Shown here in pieces: positions 1-7,154 of a stretch of 51,487 nt of DNA; the first letter of the stretch is position 1; every line of letters begins with the position of its first letter. The position numbers and the translations under genes are program-made. Below the pieces are notes generated by a model. It searched no databases. It had not been told where the DNA came from and saw nothing but the letters and a program-made list of their open reading frames with translations. This DNA is from JBHIFB01 sp046760905 (GTDB lineage: Bacteria > Gemmatimonadota > CAZMKB01): contig JBHIFB010000003.1 in the NCBI GenBank assembly GCA_046760905.1, positions 1 to 51,487 of the forward strand, given 5' to 3'.

Positions 1-82
1 TTCCCAGAGTGATAATATGTTACCGTAATTGCGAACGCGACCACTAAGTTCCAGGAAAAAGGGGTAAAGTACACATATGGTT

Positions 83-116
83 ATCACTTGACGCTTATCG
101 TACGAAGTGATATTAT
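83..116 (+). promoter_or_regulatory. Sigma-70 type promoter with overlapping operator-like inverted repeat
   Basis: A -35 box TTGACG (88-93) is separated by exactly 17 bp from a -10 box TATTAT (111-116). A perfect 7-bp inverted repeat, ATCACTT (83-89) and AAGTGAT (105-111), straddles the spacer and both boxes, as a repressor operator would. The same arrangement is kept in the second copy at 4871-4904. Inferred to drive NUDIX-proS-guaA. Bases 1-82 show nothing recognisable. Confidence 0.7.
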
Positions 117-126
117 ACCTGTGACT

Positions 127-184
127 GCTCTTTGAGAGCGGGTTTATTTTTATTGTGAATAGTTCTACTTGATAAGGTCCCGCT
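127..184 (+). promoter_or_regulatory. Leader RNA with two mutually exclusive hairpins
   Basis: GCTCT (127-131) pairs with AGAGC (135-139) around a 3-nt loop. AGCGGG (137-142) can instead pair with CCCGCT (179-184). The two stems share bases 137-139, so only one can form at a time. Both pairings are preserved in the diverged second copy of this leader downstream of 4905, while intervening bases differ. There is no U-tract, so it is not a simple intrinsic terminator. It does not match a T-box or any riboswitch I know. Regulatory role is inference. Confidence 0.35.
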
Positions 185-203
185 ATATTTGAAACTACGG
201 AAG

Positions 204-698
204 ATGGGATTTTCAGTAAGGGTTGCGGTGATCATAGTGAGAGAAGGGAGGATCTTACTCGCCCAGCACTCAAAGCAAGGATCCAGATACTGGGTCCTCC
301 CTGGTGGAAGGTTACAAAACGGCGAAAGCATCACAGACTGTGGTAGACGGGAGTTGTTTGAGGAGGCAGGGCTGGATGTTCGATTGGGGAATCTTCTCTA
401 TATTGGAGAATTTTTCGGTGAGGGTTTTCAGGTCCTAGATCTTTTTTTTCTCGGTGAGGCCACGAGTTGTGACACAACGCTCGGCCACGATCCCGAGGAT
501 ACCGGCCGGGCAAGAGTCTTGAGAAAGGTCAAATGGCACACACTCGATGAATTAAGGAAGGTGCTTCTACTGCCCGAGAGTGTTCATAGGGCACTTATTA
601 AGGATTGGCCCGGTGGCTTCAAGAGACGAGGCGTATACATAGGCTCTTCTAAAGAAGGGGCGTCGAAGGATGAATCTAAAACTCACCAAGAGAAGTGA
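204..698 (+). CDS. NUDIX hydrolase
   Basis: A small NUDIX pyrophosphohydrolase of about 165 residues, expected to cleave a nucleoside-diphosphate-linked substrate. The exact substrate cannot be read from sequence. The complete NUDIX box is visible: G-x5-E-x7-RE-L-x-EE-x-G-L, built around GRLQNGE and RELFEEAGL, about residues 36-58. I chose ATG 204, which gives the usual beta-strand start MGFSVRVAVI. A TTG at 189 is in frame, but neither start has a good Shine-Dalgarno sequence. The gene overlaps proS by 29 bp, which points to translational coupling. A truncated copy of the first 22 codons sits at 4992-5060. Confidence 0.85.
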   Translation: MGFSVRVAVIIVREGRILLAQHSKQGSRYWVLPGGRLQNGESITDCGRRELFEEAGLDVRLGNLLYIGEFFGEGFQVLDLFFLGEATSCDTTLGHDPEDTGRARVLRKVKWHTLDELRKVLLLPESVHRALIKDWPGGFKRRGVYIGSSKEGASKDESKTHQEK

Positions 699-2100
699 AG
701 ATTACGCGAAGTGGTACACGGAAGTTGTGATGAGAGCGGAGCTGGCAGATTACGCCCCGGTGAAAGGGTGTATGGTGATTCGCCCCAACGGCTATGCGCT
801 CTGGGAGAAGATTCAGGCTGCCATCGATTCACTCATAAAGAAAACGGGTCACCAGAATGCGTATTTCCCGCTTTTCATACCGCAGAGTTTCATGGAGAGG
901 GAAGCTGAGCATGTGGAGGGTTTTGCCCCCGAATGTGCTGTTGTAACAGAGGGAGGTGGCAAGAAGCTCGAAGAGCCGCTGGTTGTGCGTCCCACTTCGG
1001 AAACAATAATCTACCACATGTTCGCCAAGTGGATAATGTCATACAGGGATCTTCCGCTGCTCATTAACCAGTGGGCGAATATCGTCCGGTGGGAAATGAG
1101 GACCCGCCTATTCCTCCGGACCACAGAGTTCCTCTGGCAGGAAGGCCATACTGCCCACGCGAGCTATGAAGAAGCCGAGGAGGAGACCCTGCGCATACTC
1201 GATCTCTACACAGAGTTCCTCGAAGACTGGATGGCGATCCCGGTCATCAGGGGTAAAAAGAGCGAGTCGGAGAAATTTGCAGGTGCACTTCACACATACT
1301 GTGTGGAAGCGATGATGCAGGATCGAAAGGCGCTCCAGGCCGGCACATCCCACAATCTGGGACAGAATTTTGCCCGGGTATTCGATGTGAAATATCAGAC
1401 AAAAGAGGGGCGGGAAGAATATGTCTGGAATACGAGCTGGGGGGTGAGCACGAGGCTCATCGGTGCCCTCGTCATGACTCACGGCGATGATATCGGGCTC
1501 ATAATACCTCCCAGATTGGCTCCGGTTCAGGCAGTCATCGTCCCCATCTGGACCAACGACGAGGAGAAGAGAGTCATCGAGCCTGAGGTTCGAAACATGC
1601 TGGAGAAGTACACAGACTCATTTACGATACGCGTCGATGACCGTACCGATCTAGCTCTCGGGAGAAGATTCTACCTCTGGGAGGAGAGAGGTGTGCCTCT
1701 CAGGATCGAGATAGGTCCGAAAGATGTTTCAGAGAAGAGTGTGCTCATGGTTCGAAGGGATACGGGGGAGAAGATGACTGTCCCTCTGGAACGGGTTGTG
1801 GCGGTAGTGGGGGAAGTGCTCGATTCGATTCAAGAAAATCTTTACATGAGAGCCAAAAAGTTAAGGGACGAAAATACTTACACGGTCGATGATTATGAGG
1901 CTTTCAGGAATGTCATGGAATCAGAGGGCGGGTTCATCTCGGCTCACTGGTGCGGCGGGCCGAATTGTGAGGAGGTGGTGAAGGAACAAACCAAGGCAAC
2001 AATCAGATGCATCCCATTCGACTCGGAGAATGAGGAGGGCAGATGCATAGTCTGCCAAAAGGCTTCGCCACAGAGGGTCATTTTCGCCAAAGCATACTGA
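670..2100 (+). CDS. proS: Prolyl-tRNA synthetase, archaeal/eukaryote-like type
   Basis: Class II aminoacyl-tRNA synthetase that charges tRNA-Pro; cytoplasmic. The 476-residue length, with no inserted editing domain and with a C-terminal zinc-type domain, marks the archaeal/eukaryote-like ProRS (TIGR00408-type) rather than the longer bacterial form. Visible landmarks are RPTSETIIYH (107-116), the motif-2 region LRTTEFLWQEGH (149-160), GTSHNLGQNF (225-234) and the motif-3 region GVSTRLIGALV (258-268). The C-terminal cysteines lie in CGGPNCEE and CIVCQ, and the protein ends in aromatic KAY. ATG 670 has an AAGAAGGGG ribosome site about 9 nt upstream. An internal fragment and the last codons recur as debris at 5059-5164. 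Confidence 0.97.
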   Translation: MNLKLTKRSEDYAKWYTEVVMRAELADYAPVKGCMVIRPNGYALWEKIQAAIDSLIKKTGHQNAYFPLFIPQSFMEREAEHVEGFAPECAVVTEGGGKKLEEPLVVRPTSETIIYHMFAKWIMSYRDLPLLINQWANIVRWEMRTRLFLRTTEFLWQEGHTAHASYEEAEEETLRILDLYTEFLEDWMAIPVIRGKKSESEKFAGALHTYCVEAMMQDRKALQAGTSHNLGQNFARVFDVKYQTKEGREEYVWNTSWGVSTRLIGALVMTHGDDIGLIIPPRLAPVQAVIVPIWTNDEEKRVIEPEVRNMLEKYTDSFTIRVDDRTDLALGRRFYLWEERGVPLRIEIGPKDVSEKSVLMVRRDTGEKMTVPLERVVAVVGEVLDSIQENLYMRAKKLRDENTYTVDDYEAFRNVMESEGGFISAHWCGGPNCEEVVKEQTKATIRCIPFDSENEEGRCIVCQKASPQRVIFAKAY

Positions 2101-2135
2101 ATAGAAAATAGCACTCAGAGAGAAGGAAAAAGCGG

Positions 2136-2293
2136 ATGGCGGGAGAGAAAGTACTTATTCTCGATTTCGGTTCACAGTATACACAGCTCATCGCAAGAAG
2201 GGTGAGGGAGATGGGGGTATACTCTGTCATAGAGAGGTATGATCACCCTGTTAGCGAATTCGATATATCGGTGAGCGTGATCACACTCTCCGG
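2136..2293 (+). pseudogene. Truncated 5' end of guaA (first copy)
   Basis: The first 158 bp repeat the start of the intact guaA at 5200-5357, with five differences by my count, all in the last 30 bp. The preceding 35-bp intergenic stretch is also shared. Homology stops abruptly after CTCTCCGG at 2293, and the reading frame runs into unrelated DNA, closing at 2507. Only about 52 residues of the glutamine amidotransferase domain remain, without the catalytic Cys, so this cannot be functional. It marks the left junction of the inserted segment. Confidence 0.9.
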
Positions 2294-2448
2294 TCGAGAA
2301 AAGGCGCCTTTATTTTGGCGAAGAAGGCCCTCTCGTGCCGCCTCCGGTTCACGTCTTTCTCTCCGACACGAAGCGTCACATAGTTATCACGGGACCGGAG
2401 AAGATAGAGCTCGTCAAGCTCGGGTGGATCGAGGGGATTCTGATATGA
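2294..2448 (+). pseudogene. 3' remnant of an unidentified gene carried on the inserted segment
   Basis: In a frame different from guaA, an open stretch of about 51 codons runs from the junction (first full codon GAG at 2296) to TGA at 2446-2448. It begins EKRRLYFGEEGPLVPPP and ends KLGWIEGILI. The sequence looks protein-like, and its GC-rich character matches the genes downstream. It has no start codon, so it reads as the tail of a gene cut at the left junction. I do not recognise the family. Confidence 0.55.
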
Positions 2449-2503
2449 AAAAAGCGGGGCCGTCTAGGTGCCGTGTGTACCCCTTGGGCGGGGTTGCATT
2501 GAG

Positions 2504-3919
2504 ATGAGCCGGATCCAGACCGCTTCCCTCGTGGTGGGCGCCATCTTCTTCGTTTCTTTTCTTTTCGTGGCGGTTTCCTCTCTCCGCGAGGGTGAACGCC
2601 GTGCCGCGGGCCGTGCTTTGTTGCTCTGTCTGCTTCTCCCCATCCCATACACGGTCGCGGCCTTTTTACAGGATCACCCCGGCAGCGACATCTCTCTTGC
2701 TCTCCTGCTCCTCACCGTCTCAACCGTCCTCATCCTAATTCTCCCGGTACGGAGCTCGAAGCTGCAAGGAAGCGACACACCGAAACAGCGCATAGACGAG
2801 AGGGATGTCATGTTCTCGCGGCAGCTACTGGTCGAGGGAACGAGGAGGTTCGAAGAATACTACAGGGAAAATCCCAGCAAGAGGCTTCTCGACGACGAGT
2901 TCAGGTCCCGTCCCGGCCTTCTCGACCGGAAGGCGGCCCTTTATCACCCCCTAGCATTCCCAGCTGCAAAAGCTACTTTCGAAGTTGTTGAGGGCCTTCA
3001 CCCCCTGGTCGAAGGCGAACCCTCGAGTGAACGCCAGGCCTTCGACCCTCGCTCCCTCACCGAATTCATCAAGGAATGGGCCAGGGGAAACGGTGCGGCC
3101 TCTGTCGGCGTGACCGACGTCAGGGACTATCACCTCTATGAGAGGATCGGGCGCGGAGCAGATTACGGAAAGCCTGTGATCCTGGATCACAAATGGGCCA
3201 TCGCACTCACGGTGGAGATGCGTCTGGAAATGATATCCCGGGCACCCATGGCTCTCACCACGATGGAATCGGCCGAACGCTACCTCACCTCTGGAGCGAT
3301 GGCCGTTCAGATCGCCCGTTTCATCAGAACTCTCGGTTACCGGGCACGTGCCCATATCGACGGAAATTACCGTGTCGTATGCCCGCTCGTCGCGCGGGAC
3401 GCCGGACTAGGCGAGATAGCGAGGATGGGGCTTCTCATGACTCCGAGGTTCGGGCCCCGGGTGCGTATAGCTGTCGTCACGACCGACCTGCCTCTCCCTC
3501 CAGATGAGCCCTCGAGGGATGACACCGTGATCGACTTCTGCACGTTCTGTAGTAAATGCGCGGAAGCCTGCCCGGGCAGGGCCATACCCTTCGGAGGACG
3601 GGAGAGAGTGGAAGGCATACTCAGGTGGCGCATCGATTCGGAAGCGTGTTACACTCACTGGTGCAAGGTCGGAACCGACTGCGCGCGGTGCATTGCCGTG
3701 TGCCCCTATTCGCACCCGACGACCCTGATGCACAACGCTGTGAGATTTGGGGTGCGGACCTTCCCTCTCTTCAGGAGACTCGCAGTCGTCATGGATGATT
3801 TCTTATACGGCAGGAGGCCCCAACCTCACCCGCTTCCTCGATGGATGGAAGCATGCGGCATCGAGGGCACGCGGGTGGAGAGTCTTTCTGACGGGGACAT
3901 CCGGGACCCGCTGCTTTGA
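2504..3919 (+). CDS. Membrane-anchored reductive dehalogenase-like iron-sulfur protein
   Basis: 471 residues. Three hydrophobic segments (about 7-25, 38-55, 62-81) precede a soluble domain. That domain carries two [4Fe-4S] motifs of the RdhA type: CTFCSKCAEACP (346-357) and a second set with C387, C393, C396 and C400 in WCKVGTDCARC and IAVCP. The run ARMGLLMTPRFGPRVR with TDLPL just before the first cluster is typical of reductive dehalogenases, corrinoid enzymes of organohalide respiration. The related QueG is cytosolic and lacks membrane segments. There is no twin-arginine signal, so this resembles the non-canonical transmembrane RdhA-like proteins. ATG 2504 is preferred over an upstream in-frame start. 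GC looks higher than in flanking genes. It lies wholly within the inserted DNA. Substrate unknown. Confidence 0.75.
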   Translation: MSRIQTASLVVGAIFFVSFLFVAVSSLREGERRAAGRALLLCLLLPIPYTVAAFLQDHPGSDISLALLLLTVSTVLILILPVRSSKLQGSDTPKQRIDERDVMFSRQLLVEGTRRFEEYYRENPSKRLLDDEFRSRPGLLDRKAALYHPLAFPAAKATFEVVEGLHPLVEGEPSSERQAFDPRSLTEFIKEWARGNGAASVGVTDVRDYHLYERIGRGADYGKPVILDHKWAIALTVEMRLEMISRAPMALTTMESAERYLTSGAMAVQIARFIRTLGYRARAHIDGNYRVVCPLVARDAGLGEIARMGLLMTPRFGPRVRIAVVTTDLPLPPDEPSRDDTVIDFCTFCSKCAEACPGRAIPFGGRERVEGILRWRIDSEACYTHWCKVGTDCARCIAVCPYSHPTTLMHNAVRFGVRTFPLFRRLAVVMDDFLYGRRPQPHPLPRWMEACGIEGTRVESLSDGDIRDPLL

Positions 3920-3933
3920 GGAGGAGAATTCAG

Positions 3934-4704
3934 GTGAGAAATCGCCTTCTTCTTCTAACGGTCATGATAATATTGCCGGCCGCAGGATGCCAAGAGGAGG
4001 AACCGCTGGCCCCATACGGCGGCTGGCCTCCTTCCGGTGTTCTTTTCATCGGAAACAGTTACACCTCTTACAACGGCGGCCTCGACGCGCTCGTCGAGGG
4101 GCTCGTCGAAACGGGGATCCCTTCGCATGATATAGAGACGGGAATCGTTGCCCCTTCAGGGTACACTCTCTCCATGCACGCTGAGAGCCGGGAAACACGG
4201 GAGGCGATTGCAGACGGCGACTGGGATGTCGTGGTGATTCAGGAACAGAGCACGACTCCCCTTACCAATCCGGAGGCGATGTTCAACGCCGCACGGGAGA
4301 TCGACCGGTTCATAAGAGAATCGGGGGCACAGACAGTTCTGTTCATGACATGGGCCCGCGAGGCGAGCCCCGGGACGATCGAGGGGATCGCGGCCGTCTA
4401 CGACTCGCTCGGCGAGGAGCTGGGCGCACCGGTCGCCCCTGTCGGAAGGGCTTTCAGCCTGGCCCTCGAGAGAAGACCGGATATCGGGCTCTACGATCCG
4501 GACGGGAGCCACCCGGATGCAAGAGGAAGCTACCTTGCAGCATGCCTTTTCTATGCCTTCCTCTGGGGGGAAGATCCCCGGGGAAACGTGTTCACTGCAG
4601 ACCTCGTACTCGAGCCTGCGGAGAGGAGTTTCCTCCAGGAGATCGCGTGGGAAGTCATCGACACGAAACCGGGACTCTTCACACAACAAACGAAGTCTAG
4701 ATGA
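3934..4704 (+). CDS. SGNH/GDSL-family hydrolase lipoprotein
   Basis: 256 residues. An N-terminal signal ends in the lipobox LPAAGC, so it is a predicted exported lipoprotein. Block I of SGNH hydrolases is GVLFIGNSYTSYNGG, with the candidate nucleophile Ser in GNSYT. The catalytic Asp-x-x-His block is DGSHPDARGSYL near the C-terminus, and WDVVVIQEQS is a further conserved strand. Esterase or related acyl hydrolase activity is expected; the substrate is unknown. GTG 3934 is chosen because AGGAGGAG lies 7 nt upstream (3919-3926); an in-frame TTG at 3916 lacks this. It follows the dehalogenase-like gene closely and shares its higher GC. Confidence 0.8.
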   Translation: MRNRLLLLTVMIILPAAGCQEEEPLAPYGGWPPSGVLFIGNSYTSYNGGLDALVEGLVETGIPSHDIETGIVAPSGYTLSMHAESRETREAIADGDWDVVVIQEQSTTPLTNPEAMFNAAREIDRFIRESGAQTVLFMTWAREASPGTIEGIAAVYDSLGEELGAPVAPVGRAFSLALERRPDIGLYDPDGSHPDARGSYLAACLFYAFLWGEDPRGNVFTADLVLEPAERSFLQEIAWEVIDTKPGLFTQQTKSR

Positions 4705-4868
4705 AACGACTGTCTTTGTGTGCGGCGGTTCCCGCAATCCTCGCATCCTCTCTTGGAGCGAAGACGGCCGCATCTCTTTATGCCCCGAAGGCGACATGCA
4801 TTGCCTCACCCAGTTCACGGCGGAGGCAAGTTGAACCTCATTCTCATTGGGTAGGGGTCTTGGTATAG
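4701..4868 (+). pseudogene. 5' fragment of a secreted-protein gene cut at the right junction
   Basis: An ATG overlapping the preceding stop (ATGA, 4701-4704) opens a signal-peptide-like sequence beginning MKRLSLCAAVPAILASSL. It continues for 55 codons to TAG at 4866-4868, which falls where the second promoter copy begins (homology resumes at about 4864-4871). The coupled start and export signal suggest the next gene of the donor operon, truncated by the junction. The family cannot be told from what remains. Confidence 0.5.
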
Positions 4869-4870
4869 CT

Positions 4871-4904
4871 ATCACTTGACGCTTATCGTATGAAGTGATA
4901 TTAT
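4871..4904 (+). promoter_or_regulatory. Second copy of the operon promoter, now upstream of guaA
   Basis: TTGACG (4876-4881), a 17-bp spacer and TATTAT (4899-4904) are intact, as is the flanking inverted repeat ATCACTT/AAGTGAT. One base in the spacer differs from the first copy. Inferred to be the working promoter of guaA, through a leader of debris about 290 nt long. Confidence 0.65.
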
Positions 4905-4991
4905 ACCTGTGACTGCTCTTTGAGAGCGGGTATGTTTTTATTGTGAATAGTACTAATTGAGAAAGCCCCGCTATATTTTAAGCTACGGAAG

Positions 4992-5060
4992 ATGGGATTT
5001 TCATTAAGGGTCGCGGTGATCATAGTGAGAGAAGGGAGGATCTTACTCGCCCGGCACTGA
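4992..5060 (+). pseudogene. NUDIX hydrolase remnant (22 codons)
   Basis: ATG 4992 opens the same start as the gene at 204, with Val-to-Leu at codon 5 and Gln-to-Arg at codon 21. It stops at TGA 5058-5060, created by fusion to proS debris. All of the NUDIX box is gone. Confidence 0.85.
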
Positions 5061-5164
5061 AGACTGGATAGCGATCCCCGTCATCAGGGGTAAAAAGAGC
5101 GAGTCGGAGAAATTTGCAGAAGCACGTCAAATCACAGAGGGTAGTCTTCGCCAAAGCATACTGA
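5059..5164 (+). pseudogene. proS remnants (internal piece plus last codons)
   Basis: About 74 bp from the middle of proS (codons near 185-205, with GKKSESEKFA still readable in one frame) are joined to the last ten codons and stop (reads SQRVVFAKAY then TGA at 5162-5164). One Ile of the original is Val here, a conservative change, so this copy was probably coding when the two copies diverged. Confidence 0.8.
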
Positions 5165-5199
5165 ATAGAAAATAGAACTCAGAGAGAAGGAAAGAGCGG

Positions 5200-6738
5200 A
5201 TGGCGGGAGAGAAAGTACTTATTCTCGATTTCGGTTCACAGTATACACAGCTCATCGCAAGAAGGGTGAGGGAGATGGGGGTATACTCTGTCATAGAGAG
5301 GTATGATCACCCTGTTAGCGAATTCGATCCATCGGTGAGTGCGATCATACTCTCCGGGGGGCCATCCAGCATATACGAAAGTGACGCTCCAAGATGCTCT
5401 CCTGAAATCCTGCAACTGGGTAAACCCATTCTCGGGATTTGCTATGGGATGCAAGTCACAGCACACGTTCTCGGTTGTCCAATAGTTAAAGGAGGCAGGA
5501 GTGAATACGGGGAGACGCTTCTTACGATCGTGGAGCCCGACCTCCTCTTTGACGGCTTCGATAAGGGCGAGACGACACGTGTTTGGATGAGTCATAAAGA
5601 CAGGGTGGAGGAGCTGCCGCCTGGATTCAGGCTCCTGGCACATACAGAGAACTCGCATATAGCTTCTTTCGGGAACCTCGAGAAGAAGATATACGGAGTA
5701 CAGTTTCATCCTGAGGTTATTCATACAGTAAGAGGTATGGATGTCCTCAGGAATTTTCTTTTCCGAATATGCCGGCTGAAAGGGGACTGGAGCCTTGGCG
5801 ATTTCATCGAGGAGGCCATGGAGGGAATTCGGACAGTTGTTGCGAATGGGAAGGCCATAGGCGCGATGAGCGGCGGGGTGGATTCTTCGGTCGCCTCACT
5901 GCTCGCCCACAGAGCTATCGGGAAAAACTACATCCCAATCTTCGTGGATACCGGGCTGCTCAGGTCTGGTGACAGGGAGAGGGTGGAATCCCTTGGCAGG
6001 GAATTCCAGATCACACCTCACATTATAGATGCAGAGGAAGATTTCCTGAGAAGGCTTAAGGGTGTCACAGATCCTGAAGAGAAGAGGCGCCGAATCGGGA
6101 ACATGTTCATCGAAATCTTCGAGACGGAAGCGGCCAGGGAAGGAGGTATCGAGTACCTCATACAGGGAACGCTTTATCCTGACGTAATAGAGAGTCTCTC
6201 CGTTCGAGGACCATCCTCTACGATCAAGACTCACCATAACGTCGGAGGTTTGCCAGACAATGTACCGTTCACTCTCATCGAGCCACTGAAAGAGCTGTTC
6301 AAGGATGAAGTGAGAGAGGTGGGGAGGGCACTCGGCGCTTCAGATCAGATCCTAGGAAGGCATCCTTTCCCCGGGCCTGGACTCGCGGTGAGGATCCTGG
6401 GTGAGGTCACAAGGGAGGCTCTCACGACTCTCAGATCAGCGGACCGGATATTCATTGAAGAGATAGAAGCAATGGGAATCTATGACGAGATCTGGCAGGC
6501 TTTTGCCGTGCTTCTGCCCGTAAGATCAGTTGGTGTGATGGGTGATGAGCGGACATATGAAAATGTTGTGGCTTTGAGGGCCGTTACCAGTCGTGACGGC
6601 ATGACGGCTGATTGGTACCGCTTCACGGGAGAACAGTTGGGCCACATCTCCAACAGGATTGTAAACGAGGTCGAGGGGGTGAATCGGGTGGTCTATGACG
6701 TGAGCTCAAAACCACCTAGCACCATCGAATGGGAATGA
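5200..6738 (+). CDS. guaA: GMP synthase (glutamine-hydrolysing)
   Basis: Converts XMP to GMP with ATP and glutamine in purine biosynthesis; cytoplasmic. 512 residues in the standard order. The class I glutamine amidotransferase domain has nucleophile C81 in GICYGMQ and H170/E172 in QFHPEV. The ATP-pyrophosphatase domain has its P-loop at SGGVDSS (224-230). The C-terminal dimerisation domain ends SKPPSTIEWE, the family hallmark. It is full length and intact. The upstream region is rearranged: its 5' end is duplicated at 2136, and it now sits behind a second copy of the NUDIX promoter. It converges with the minus-strand gene that ends 3 bp away. Confidence 0.98.
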   Translation: MAGEKVLILDFGSQYTQLIARRVREMGVYSVIERYDHPVSEFDPSVSAIILSGGPSSIYESDAPRCSPEILQLGKPILGICYGMQVTAHVLGCPIVKGGRSEYGETLLTIVEPDLLFDGFDKGETTRVWMSHKDRVEELPPGFRLLAHTENSHIASFGNLEKKIYGVQFHPEVIHTVRGMDVLRNFLFRICRLKGDWSLGDFIEEAMEGIRTVVANGKAIGAMSGGVDSSVASLLAHRAIGKNYIPIFVDTGLLRSGDRERVESLGREFQITPHIIDAEEDFLRRLKGVTDPEEKRRRIGNMFIEIFETEAAREGGIEYLIQGTLYPDVIESLSVRGPSSTIKTHHNVGGLPDNVPFTLIEPLKELFKDEVREVGRALGASDQILGRHPFPGPGLAVRILGEVTREALTTLRSADRIFIEEIEAMGIYDEIWQAFAVLLPVRSVGVMGDERTYENVVALRAVTSRDGMTADWYRFTGEQLGHISNRIVNEVEGVNRVVYDVSSKPPSTIEWE

Positions 6739-6741
6739 GTT

Positions 6742-7119
6742 TCAGTTCTCGGTTTGACTATTCTCCTGTTCGGGCGGTTCGAGTCTCCTGTTGATAGTAT
6801 CAAGCAGATTACTCCAGAACTCCGGTTCCTTGTGGGTGTTGGTGATGAATGAGACGAGATGTTCTTCGGTGATGCCGTGAGAAGAGAGATACTCATCACG
6901 TCTTTTTTTGAATAGCTCCCAATCGCCGCCGCACTCTCTCTCGATGAGAGTGAGCGACACATAATGTTCCACGAACTCATCAGTAGTGAGCAGAACTTGA
7001 GGTGTTTGCTTCTCTTTTGAAACGACGTGGCTGCTTGTATCCTCCTCTTCCTTCTGGAAGCGTGTGGGGGTTCCTTGTACCAGTTGTAGTATGATGAGCG
7101 CTAAGAAAATCGTATTCAC
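6742..7119 (-). CDS. Small exported protein of unknown function
   Basis: 125 residues with an N-terminal hydrophobic signal (MNTIFLALIILQLVQG), then an acidic linker and a helical domain. The core, from TTDEFVEHYVSLTL through SSHGITEEHLVSFI to WSNLLDTINRRLE, alternates helices. It is reminiscent of the small DUF4296-like periplasmic proteins of FCB bacteria, a weak resemblance only. GTG at 7119 has AGGA 7 nt upstream on the minus strand. It is divergent from the PilZ gene with 35 bp between starts. Not a shadow ORF: the plus strand opposite has no better candidate. Confidence 0.6.
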   Translation of the reverse strand: MNTIFLALIILQLVQGTPTRFQKEEEDTSSHVVSKEKQTPQVLLTTDEFVEHYVSLTLIERECGGDWELFKKRRDEYLSSHGITEEHLVSFITNTHKEPEFWSNLLDTINRRLEPPEQENSQTEN

Positions 7120-7154
7120 TTCTCATTCCTCGTCCTTGCAAAGGAGCGATCCGT

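Larger units (their letters stand above)
4871..5199 (+). repeat. Degenerate second copy of promoter-NUDIX-proS, with two internal deletions
   Basis: This 329-bp stretch has no functional gene. It is a compressed copy of 83-2135. Bases 4871-5058 match 83-270 without gaps, with 13 differences by my count. Bases 5059 to about 5132 match proS from 1222, and 5133-5199 match 2069-2135. Two deletions of about 951 and 770 bp are implied relative to the first copy. It runs directly into intact guaA, itself the second copy of 2136-2293. Confidence 0.9.

Noticed and set aside
2136..2507. Open frame of 123 codons starting as GuaA
   Set aside because: Only the first 52 or so codons are guaA. The rest is an accidental read-through into foreign DNA, which has its own coding frame shifted relative to this one.
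2504..3919. Epoxyqueuosine reductase (QueG)
   Set aside because: QueG is a soluble enzyme of about 350-380 residues with C-terminal repeats. This protein has N-terminal membrane helices and the ARMG/TDLPL signature of RdhA-like proteins.
2294..4868. Transposon or integron cassette
   Set aside because: No transposase, integrase, terminal inverted repeats or target-site duplication beyond the operon homology; both ends cut through genes.
4869..5199. Purine riboswitch upstream of guaA
   Set aside because: The whole stretch aligns to promoter, NUDIX and proS debris, leaving no independent sequence for an aptamer.
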